Below, in pieces: positions 58,801 to 64,000 of a stretch of 64,000 nucleotides of DNA (the stretch's first letter is position 1; each line of letters starts with the position of its first letter). The position numbers and the translations under genes were made by a program. The notes under the pieces were generated by a model. The model ran no database searches and was not told where the DNA came from. It worked only from the letters and a program-made list of their open reading frames with translations. This DNA is from Bacteroidales bacterium (GTDB lineage Bacteria > Bacteroidota > Bacteroidia > Bacteroidales > UBA932). The stretch lies in NCBI GenBank assembly GCA_017519185.1, contig JAFWSX010000024.1, positions 1-64,000 of the forward strand, in the 5' to 3' direction.

Positions 58801-59222
58801 AAACGGAAAATCGCACTATGGCTGCGGCCGGTCATCTCCCAGCCGCCAAGGGCATAGTAGGACGGTGTCGCGGTTTCCAAAGTATGGTCCAGGGGCACGG
58901 GCACGTCGGACGGCAGGATGGCGAAAGAGCCGTAGTCCTGCGTGGCGCCGCCGGTCAGCCAGTGCGAAGCCCTGAAGCCCAGCAGTTCGCCGTCCTCATA
59001 ATAATACGGACTGACACCCTTGCGTTCGGTCTGACGAGTCTGGGGAGTCCAGAATGTATGGCCGTGCGGCTCCGTTACGCAGGGTATGACATTGCCGTGG
59101 ACTTCTCCTCCGCTGCCGAATATGCTGGCAGTGGGCGAATCGCTTGCAGCCGTCCCCACGCGGGTGTCAATCCCGGCGACCGGCATTACGGCGAGAAGGA
59201 TAGCTATGAGAAGTCCTTGCAT
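55881..59222 (-). CDS. GH92 alpha-mannosidase fused to M64 metallopeptidase
   Basis: A single uninterrupted 1113-residue frame with signal peptide (about 1-17). Residues about 18-690 are a GH92 exo-alpha-mannosidase: the catalytic Glu in WHGNEPCHQ (Glu550), the base aspartates in GGLSGNDDAGQMSAWY (Asp591/592) and the GFYPVCPGSEEYALGAPSFD segment. Residues about 693-825 match the N-terminal beta domain of M64 peptidases (ATLRLDYELCGD, LFLEWQATPEA), and about 843-1113 the M64 catalytic domain with zinc motif HEFGHAFAGLADEY (981-994) and the terminal CRMR...FCPVCRRAI cysteines. M64 is the IgA-protease family and GH92 trims mannose from N-glycans, so a glycoprotein-degrading enzyme is inferred. 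Nine bases after the GH43 gene. Confidence 0.93.
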   Translation of the reverse strand: MQGLLIAILLAVMPVAGIDTRVGTAASDSPTASIFGSGGEVHGNVIPCVTEPHGHTFWTPQTRQTERKGVSPYYYEDGELLGFRASHWLTGGATQDYGSFAILPSDVPVPLDHTLETATPSYYALGGWEMTGRSHSAIFRFADCEYMRITVISDEGEGVLESPAAGSREICGSNPVHRIYQGSGQPAGFSGHFTVQTDDDFEVVEYVPGESILVRFKTKGTHLVKAASSFKSIEEARSNLQAEIPGWNFDSVRAELEAIWTERFSAVEVEGFDTEVYKHFYGSLWRASLLPRTVSDAGEPADYDDFSMWDTYRALHPLLTIIEPSRVSEMVNALLRKYDRGGWLPIFPCWGSYTSAMIGDHCVSMIVDAWTKGIRGFDVSKAYKAMRQNAFETPSDSLLYIDGRGRRALQSYLQYGYVPLEDEVPYAFHKREQVSRTLEYAYDDWCLSQMARRLGHFADWLKLRRRAGNWRNVFSPVTHYPQGRHSDGSFLTDDNYLQKTSFITEGTPAHYAWYVPHDVPGLIKEMGGEEVFVARLDSMFSERRYWHGNEPCHQVAWMYDYTSQPWKTQAAVRDIIATEYRNTPGGLSGNDDAGQMSAWYIFATLGFYPVCPGSEEYALGAPSFDKAVINLENGRTFTFLKSGEGDYVRRITLNGRKLRKPFLKHRQIMKGGVLEFEMGTAPAGALLPAVTFDHFFEDATLRLDYELCGDADHSEIYLQDMLKTSVWAGRREHLDTLLLQGNGQIAVRSKGSGQLLYKNSFSSLFLEWQATPEAASRQRAFEICLQVPFPKEPVSVEVLLFDTHSKVAARIVHDVDPSDILIRGLNSGSSEVRMLHEGGSVDKALDLVVVSEGYLAGQKEKFYADAARLVRDALFSTEPYVSYKDRFNIRAVFEASADEGPSVPREGIWHDTAVDSHYDTFYSDRYLTTSSMRKLYDVLGTVPSEHVIVLVNTPRYGGGGIYNNISVASSDHPSSAIVFVHEFGHAFAGLADEYAYDEFDPVYPADTEPWEPNITTLKDFSSKWEDMLPAGTPVPTQPNAAWDSVDVRKIWATLEPEVRAELNEQIGVYEGAGNSTKGVYRPVQQCRMRINECDSFCPVCRRAIVRTIEFYSR

Positions 59223-59231
59223 ACGATGCTG

Positions 59232-60758
59232 CTAACGGGACCTCTGGTATTCGCTGTCAAGCGGAAGGTTCGTAAATGTGGGCGTTGCGACAGAAGCAGG
59301 CTGCCAGCCGTCGGCACGTCCGAACACGGTGAAGTCGATGACTCCGAGGGGCTGTGTCTTCGGCCAGTCGGTAATCGTCAGGCGCACGAAGCGTGCCCTT
59401 ACAGGGGCGAAGTCCTCATAGAAGGTGTCGCGGGCCACATCGTTGCCGGTGCAGTCCAGCACAGTGCTGAATTTCTCACCGTCCATCGATGTTTCAAGAC
59501 GGAACTTGTAGACAGGCAGAGCTCCGCCACGGCCACCGAAGCCGCGCCGGGCACCGCTGCCGAACATTATGCGCATACCGTCCACCTTGAATATCTGCAC
59601 CACGTCGAAACGGGTGGCGGGAGAAAGTTCTATCGTAAGCTGCGGCTGGGCGTCGTCGGCTGAAGGGCGCCAGAGAGTACCGCTGAAGTCATCCACCGCG
59701 TAAGCTGCAGGGAAACCTTCCTGCTCGGATGAAACTTTCGACAGGGCGTTCATCGCCTGCATCTTGTTGATGGTCACGGGGATTGAAGGGAGTTTATCCG
59801 GATCGGCCTTGACGCCGGGAGCCGGCTGGGGGCTGTCTGTCACGGTCACGCTCATCAGACCGTCCTCGTCGAAGTGCACGCGGTCCATGCCGATGCGGCG
59901 GCCTCCGGGAGGATTGGACAGCACGATGGTGTAGAACTGCCACCATTCTCCGTCAGGAGCCTGCACGATGGAGCCGTGCGCAGTGCCGGTCACAAGGCCT
60001 TCGGTCTTGCGCAGCAGCGGGTTGTTGGCCGCGTAGGTGTAAGGGCCGAGCGGAGAAGTAGCCGTATAATAGCCCTCGGCATAAGTCTTCCACTGTGTGC
60101 CGGAGGCAGAATACTCCAGATAATAGACGCCATTGCGCTTGATGACCCAGGGGCCTTCAATCCAGGCCACTCCGGGATACTCGTTCTTCTCGCCGTAGCG
60201 CTCCCAGGCGTGCATCGGGTTGAAGCCGAACAGATGCACCGGTGTGCCCATAAACTCCGTCAGGTCATCAGGATTGAGCTTGACGCCGTAGATGCCGCTG
60301 ATGCCGCGTCCTGGCCAGAAGAGGTAGGGCTGGCCGTCATCATCCACGAAGATTTTGGTGTCGAAGCCGCCGTTCCATCCCTGCTCCACCGGGCCGGTAT
60401 TCTTGAACTTGCCGAGATCCTCGAAAGGTCCAAGGGGATTGTCGGCCACGTAGAGGTTGTCGGTGTTGCCAGAGAGATAGAATTTACCTTTGTATTTTGC
60501 GATGTCGGGAGCTACAGGGACACCCTGCACCTGATGGAATTCCCAGTTCAGCAGATCGTCCGAAACCCAGGCTCCGCCGCCCGTGCAGTACATATAGTAT
60601 TTGCCGCCTTCCTCAAGGACTGTCACGTCGCCGGAGGCGTTGCCTCCCTGCCCCATCGGCATCGGGAGCGGATTGCAATAACGGGGCTGGGCCAGAGCTG
60701 CCGCAGAGCACAGCAGAAGAGCGGCCGCCAAAATGATGTTTCTACGCATATTCTTCAA
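59232..60758 (-). CDS. GH43-like glycosidase with C-terminal discoidin-type domain
   Basis: The 508-residue product has a signal peptide (ends AALAQ) and a five-bladed GH43-type propeller with candidate acids Asp44 (ASGDVTVLEE), Asp133 (GGFDTKIFVDDDG) and Glu201 (AWIEGPWVIKRNG). The C-terminal part (about 345-485) resembles an F5/8 (discoidin) domain (PAAYAVDDFSGTLWRPS, VRLTITDWP). GH43 proteins act on arabinosides, xylosides or galactosides; this subfamily's substrate is not clear to me. Same operon as the GH92-M64 fusion and the MBL gene. ATG at 60749 is an alternative start. Confidence 0.85.
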   Translation of the reverse strand: MKNMRRNIILAAALLLCSAAALAQPRYCNPLPMPMGQGGNASGDVTVLEEGGKYYMYCTGGGAWVSDDLLNWEFHQVQGVPVAPDIAKYKGKFYLSGNTDNLYVADNPLGPFEDLGKFKNTGPVEQGWNGGFDTKIFVDDDGQPYLFWPGRGISGIYGVKLNPDDLTEFMGTPVHLFGFNPMHAWERYGEKNEYPGVAWIEGPWVIKRNGVYYLEYSASGTQWKTYAEGYYTATSPLGPYTYAANNPLLRKTEGLVTGTAHGSIVQAPDGEWWQFYTIVLSNPPGGRRIGMDRVHFDEDGLMSVTVTDSPQPAPGVKADPDKLPSIPVTINKMQAMNALSKVSSEQEGFPAAYAVDDFSGTLWRPSADDAQPQLTIELSPATRFDVVQIFKVDGMRIMFGSGARRGFGGRGGALPVYKFRLETSMDGEKFSTVLDCTGNDVARDTFYEDFAPVRARFVRLTITDWPKTQPLGVIDFTVFGRADGWQPASVATPTFTNLPLDSEYQRSR

Positions 60759-60767
60759 ATAAACAGG

Positions 60768-61673
60768 TTACCGGATTCTCTTGTCGCTATAGTTGAAACG
60801 TACCCCCTGATAGGTGTAGATGCGGTTGAGATTGCTTTGCGCAGGCTCTCCCACCAGCTTGCCGTCGAGCACTCCCTGGGCTATGTTCATCAGGTCGTAG
60901 ACACGCTTCGTGGTCTCGGCGTTAGTGCCGTCGAAATGACCTGGAAGCATATAGTAAATCTTCTTGTCATACATCATCTGCAGTGTCTCGCGGGCAGTCT
61001 TGACGAAAACCGACACGTCCATATTCATCAGCAGGTTGGTACTTCCGAAAGCGTCGCCGCTGATGCCGATATGGTTGGCCTCGTCGATGAAAAGCACAGA
61101 GTCTGCGGTGTGGCCGGGGGCATAGAACACCTCGAGAGTACGGCCTCCGAGGTCGAACTTCTTGCCGTTCTCCATATAGCTCACCTTTCCATTGTAGCCG
61201 CGGGGAACCCTGATCCCCTCAGCCTGTGTCATCCAGAAATGGTCGAAGCAGCCCACGGAACCTGCGTGGTCGCCGTGTGTATGGGTGAGGGCCACGTCTA
61301 TCGGCTTGTCGGTGAACTGGGCCACTATTTTGTCGAGATCGGCGATCCTGGTGCCGGTGTCAATCAGCAGGGCACTCTTCTCTCCTTCCACCAGATAGAC
61401 CGACTCATTGTACATAAGGTGGCCGTTGCCTACCCAAAGATGGTCGTTCAGCTTGTGGAAGACTACGTCCGGTCCTTCATAGACCAGCGGGAAATCTTCC
61501 ATTTGGAGCGTTGACACTGTCGGACCTGCCTGGGGTATGCCGTCCTCATCTGCAGGGCTGGCAGCTGACAGCACAGAAGCCAGGGCAGGCACCTGTCCGC
61601 ACACTGCCGCTCCGGCAGCTACCGAGGCCATCCTCTTGATGGCCTGCCTGCGCGAGATATTCTTGGTTTTCAT
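60768..61673 (-). CDS. Exported MBL-fold metallo-hydrolase
   Basis: The 301-residue product has the metallo-beta-lactamase motif HTHGDH (131-136), later ligands in GHTADS and GDAFG, and a C-terminal MLPGHFDG. The N-terminus reads SRRQAIKRMASVAAGAAV, a twin-arginine-type signal. Substrate unknown; MBL-fold hydrolases cleave esters, lactones or phosphodiesters. It is the first gene of the operon with the GH43 and GH92-M64 genes, so it may act on a product of glycan breakdown. Divergent from the ECF sigma gene. Confidence 0.85.
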   Translation of the reverse strand: MKTKNISRRQAIKRMASVAAGAAVCGQVPALASVLSAASPADEDGIPQAGPTVSTLQMEDFPLVYEGPDVVFHKLNDHLWVGNGHLMYNESVYLVEGEKSALLIDTGTRIADLDKIVAQFTDKPIDVALTHTHGDHAGSVGCFDHFWMTQAEGIRVPRGYNGKVSYMENGKKFDLGGRTLEVFYAPGHTADSVLFIDEANHIGISGDAFGSTNLLMNMDVSVFVKTARETLQMMYDKKIYYMLPGHFDGTNAETTKRVYDLMNIAQGVLDGKLVGEPAQSNLNRIYTYQGVRFNYSDKRIR

Positions 61674-61730
61674 GGTTTTTATGCTCTTTAGAAAATTGGT
61701 TCAGATATAAAGATAGTGATTATTGCTTGG

Positions 61731-61738
61731 TATATTTG
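61731..61738 (+). promoter_or_regulatory. -7 box upstream of the ECF sigma gene
   Basis: TATATTTG matches TAnnTTTG, 73 bases before the ATG at 61812. No clear -33. The 138-base divergent gap must also hold the promoter of the MBL operon, for which no box was found. Confidence 0.5.
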
Positions 61739-61811
61739 AAAAAAAATTTGTCGACACTGTAGTTTTTTGACCGAAGCTGCGTCTAATGTGCAGAAACAAA
61801 CAAGACAGACA

Positions 61812-62282
61812 ATGACAGAACGAGAATTTGAGAGAATCGTGAGAGAGCACAAGGGCACCATCTACACAGTGTGCTATATGTTCTCGAATGACAGAGATGA
61901 GGTGGCAGACCTTTTCCAGGAAATCCTGATCAACCTATGGCGGGGTTCCGGAACCTTCCGAGGCGACAGCGCGCTGAACTCCTGGATCTGGAAAGTAGCC
62001 CTCAACACCTGTATCACCTACGACCGCAAGAGCAAACGCGGCATCAAGACCGAACCACTGTCGATGGACATCGACCTCTTCGACGACACTGCCGATGAAA
62101 ACCGTCAGATAAGCCTTCTGAGAGACCGCATCGGCAAGCTCGGACCATTCGACCGCGCAATCGTCCTCCTATGGCTGGAGAACCTCAGTTACGAGGAAAT
62201 CGGCCAGATCGTGGGAATCACTCCCGGCAACGTCTCAGTCCGTCTTGTCAGAATCAGAGAACAACTTAAAAAAATGCAGTAA
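61812..62282 (+). CDS. ECF-type RNA polymerase sigma factor
   Basis: From the ATG at 61812 the product has 156 residues with sigma region 2 (GTIYTVCYMFSNDRDEVADL, FQEILINLWRG) and region 4 (FDRAIVLLWLENLSYEEIGQ, IVGITPGNVSVRLVRIREQL). An earlier TTG (61767) would add 15 residues with no domain value. Such sigma factors usually work with a membrane anti-sigma protein; the gene two bases downstream encodes a membrane protein and may fill that role. Confidence 0.93.
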   Translation: MTEREFERIVREHKGTIYTVCYMFSNDRDEVADLFQEILINLWRGSGTFRGDSALNSWIWKVALNTCITYDRKSKRGIKTEPLSMDIDLFDDTADENRQISLLRDRIGKLGPFDRAIVLLWLENLSYEEIGQIVGITPGNVSVRLVRIREQLKKMQ

Positions 62283-62284
62283 CT

Positions 62285-62869
62285 ATGGAAACGACAGATA
62301 AAACCATCCTCGAAATGCAGGAGCAGATGAAAGAGCTCCGCGAGAAACTCGAAAGCCAGAAAATCGTCAACGACTCGCTTCTGCGCAAATCATTCAGGCA
62401 GAATGCCAGCCGTCTTAAGTCCAAAGCCAACATTCCCCTTATCTTCGGAGTGGCCGCAATCCTTCTTGCCCCCTCCTATCTGAATATTGGAGCTTCCTGG
62501 ATCTCTGTGGTCGTCACCTGGGTACTGATGCTGATATGCATCGTCGCCACCATCATCTGCAACCGTCACATCCCGCAGATGGACAGGGACCTGGTGACCG
62601 CAGCCGAGGAGCTCACCAAATTCAAGAAGTTCCACGCCGAGTGGCTCAAGTTCGCCATCCCCGCAATAATCATCTGGCTCGGGATACTGATATGGGATAT
62701 TCTCAGGGGCGAGCAGATGAGCCAGGCAGAATCCATCGGCTTTTTCGCAGGGCTCGCAGTGGGCGCCACACTCGGACTCATCATCGGCCTCAAGATGCGC
62801 CGCGACCAGCTTGATGCAGCCGACGACCTCCTCGACCAGATCGAAGACCTGAGAGCTGAGAAGCAATAA
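62285..62869 (+). CDS. Membrane protein cotranscribed with the ECF sigma factor
   Basis: The 194-residue product has an N-terminal coiled-coil-like cytoplasmic part (about 1-45, EMQEQMKELREKLESQ), four hydrophobic segments (about 51-66, 69-91, 122-138, 149-168) and a charged C-terminal tail. It does not look like a classical FecR-type anti-sigma factor (no FecR domain seen). The two-base gap to the sigma gene makes an anti-sigma or co-sensor role a fair guess, not more. Confidence 0.72.
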   Translation: METTDKTILEMQEQMKELREKLESQKIVNDSLLRKSFRQNASRLKSKANIPLIFGVAAILLAPSYLNIGASWISVVVTWVLMLICIVATIICNRHIPQMDRDLVTAAEELTKFKKFHAEWLKFAIPAIIIWLGILIWDILRGEQMSQAESIGFFAGLAVGATLGLIIGLKMRRDQLDAADDLLDQIEDLRAEKQ

Positions 62870-62888
62870 AACTTTCTGATTTTTTTCG

Positions 62889-62896
62889 CATATTTG
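62889..62896 (+). promoter_or_regulatory. Possible -7 box of the DUF6057-like gene
   Basis: CATATTTG is one base off TAnnTTTG and ends four bases before the GTG start at 62901, which would give a leaderless message. The gene may instead be transcribed with the sigma operon, whose last stop is 31 bases upstream. Confidence 0.4.
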
Positions 62897-62900
62897 TGAT

Positions 62901-64000
62901 GTGCTTAAGAGAATCACAGCAGCCATCACGAAGCACGCCAGACTTATAATTCCAGGTCTGGCGTTCCTTTTCGCATACTTATTCTTCCAGTTCGCTTACC
63001 CCTATCATCTGATGCGCAGGGAGGAGATGACACTCTTCCTCTTCGACTGGGACTACATCGGCCAGACATACCACGGTCCGGGCTGGCTGGCACGCTTCTG
63101 CTGCGATTTCCTCGACCAGTTCTTCTGCCTGCCTGTCGTCGGGCCTGTTGTGATAGCCCTGCTCCTGCTGGCTATCGGTACAGTCACATATCATATATGC
63201 CGGAAGTTCCTCGGCAAAGGGCCGTCGCTGGCCATAGCCGCCGTTCTGTTCTTCTGGTCGTTCTTCCGAGAGACTGAGAACTACTTTTCAACCCGATACA
63301 CACTTGTCGTACTTGGCTATCTCGCCCTCATCCTGGCCGCACTCAGCTTCCGCAAAGTCTGGACTAAGGCTGCCGCCGCGGTGGTGCTGCTGGCCTTCGG
63401 AGTCTGGTCGCTGGGAGCTCCCGTCCAAAAATACTACGGCAAGATCTGGGGCACCCCCATCCTGGACTACGACAAAGTCATAGGGCTCGACACTGAGATC
63501 TACAGGGAAAACTGGGACAAGGTCATCAAACGCTCCGAGAACGACCTCTATATGACGGAAGCTACGTTCTGCTACAATCTGGCCAACGCTATGAAGGGCA
63601 CGCTCGGACAGAACCTTTTCAACTACACCCAGAACAGCGTCTACGGCCTGCTCATCTGGATCACGCCCGACCTCAACGTGTTCAGCAACACCCTTGCCGG
63701 AGAAGCCTGGTACCAGCTCGGAGAGATGACCGGTGCGGAACAGAGCGCCATCATCGCCCTGCAGGCTTCACCCAAGCACACCGGAGTGCGCTATGTCAAG
63801 CGCCTGGCAGAGGTCAACCTCAAGAGCGGAGAGGCCGGCGCCGCACAGAAATACCTGAACATCCTGAGCAAGACGCTCTTCTACAGGAAGTGGGCGATGC
63901 AGATGATGCCCGGCCGCCAGAGCGAAGCCACTAAAGCCGCGCTTGCAGATGCACATTCGAAGCTTGCTGAAAAAGACTTTGTCTACAGTGACAACGGAGC
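62901..64000 (+). CDS. DUF6057-like membrane protein, 3'-truncated
   Basis: From the GTG at 62901 an open frame of 366 codons runs to the end of the window. The product has several N-terminal membrane segments (ARLIIPGLAFLFAYLFFQFA, VVGPVVIALLLLAIGTVTYH, SLAIAAVLFFWSFF) and a soluble C-terminal part with helical repeats (NTLAGEAWYQLGEMTGAEQS, KSGEAGAAQKYLNIL). This is the same layout as the protein at 14360-16273, so I place it in the DUF6057-like group. Function unknown. The stop lies outside the window. Confidence 0.75.
   Translation, partial: MLKRITAAITKHARLIIPGLAFLFAYLFFQFAYPYHLMRREEMTLFLFDWDYIGQTYHGPGWLARFCCDFLDQFFCLPVVGPVVIALLLLAIGTVTYHICRKFLGKGPSLAIAAVLFFWSFFRETENYFSTRYTLVVLGYLALILAALSFRKVWTKAAAAVVLLAFGVWSLGAPVQKYYGKIWGTPILDYDKVIGLDTEIYRENWDKVIKRSENDLYMTEATFCYNLANAMKGTLGQNLFNYTQNSVYGLLIWITPDLNVFSNTLAGEAWYQLGEMTGAEQSAIIALQASPKHTGVRYVKRLAEVNLKSGEAGAAQKYLNILSKTLFYRKWAMQMMPGRQSEATKAALADAHSKLAEKDFVYSDNG

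Noticed and set aside
57672-59663. A 663-codon open frame on the plus strand opposite the GH92-M64 and GH43 genes
   Set aside because: It is the antisense shadow of well-supported genes with complete domains; the translation has no recognisable pattern. Such long antisense frames are common in G/C-rich third-position genes.
59874-61514. A 546-codon plus-strand frame opposite GH43 and MBL genes
   Set aside because: Antisense shadow of two genes with intact catalytic motifs; no domain or signal sequence of its own.
62285-62869. Calling the membrane protein after the sigma factor an anti-sigma factor outright
   Set aside because: No FecR, zinc-anti-sigma or RskA-type domain could be recognised; only the position suggests it.

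Overview
The window is a contiguous piece of a Bacteroidales (Bacteroidota) chromosome, probably from a host-associated anaerobe. The evidence is a SusC/SusD pair, many short-signal outer-surface lipoproteins, a type IX secretion sorting domain, a rSAM/lipoprotein pair, DUF6057-type membrane proteins, and promoters with the Bacteroidota -7 box TAnnTTTG (partner -33 TTTG). Genus cannot be fixed by eye. No transposase, integrase, phage gene, CRISPR array or rRNA was seen.

Layout. 1-12,173: the classic information-processing operon, tuf (5' truncated) - tRNA-Trp - secE - nusG - rplKAJL - attenuator-like hairpin - rpoB - rpoC - terminator. 12,187-21,496: a six-gene minus-strand operon (exported protein, S8 protease with lipoprotein signal and T9SS tail, PorV/PorQ-like barrel, Rid/chorismatase-like protein, DUF6057 membrane protein, CxxCH propeller lipoprotein), faced at its 3' end by a plus-strand paralogue of its first gene. 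21,532-28,655: a SusC/SusD uptake locus with two accessory lipoproteins and no enzyme. 28,958-30,307: gamma-carbonic-anhydrase-like protein and murI. 30,370-40,713: branched-chain amino acid biosynthesis, with ilvD-ilvB-ilvN-ilvC-ilvE on the minus strand behind a 25-residue Ile/Leu/Val-rich leader peptide and overlapping antiterminator/terminator, divergent from leuA - aldo/keto reductase - M28 peptidase.

40,710-47,060 is the plastic part: two copies of a small beta-barrel gene made by a segmental duplication that also copied the tail of the M28 peptidase, a fimbrillin/FISUMP-type surface protein (frameshifted) coupled to a 48-residue peptide, a radical SAM/lipoprotein/barrel operon, and three copies of a 138-bp element with 15-bp inverted ends. 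47,061-49,650 holds two membrane-anchored LytTR regulators and two small ExbB/TolQ-like membrane proteins as a mirror-image pair; each ExbB-like gene has a 21-bp-spaced direct repeat at the same distance from its -7 box. This is the best candidate here for an undescribed regulatory system.

49,643-55,654: cutC, a transglutaminase-like lipoprotein and an acyl-CoA synthetase (one operon), a DUF486 membrane protein, rplS and tRNA-Arg. 55,881-61,673: an operon for a Tat-like MBL-fold hydrolase, a GH43-like protein and a 1113-residue fusion of a GH92 alpha-mannosidase with a complete M64 (IgA-peptidase family) metalloprotease, a striking glycoprotein-degrading architecture. 61,812-64,000: an ECF sigma factor, a small membrane protein and the start of a second DUF6057-like protein that runs off the window.
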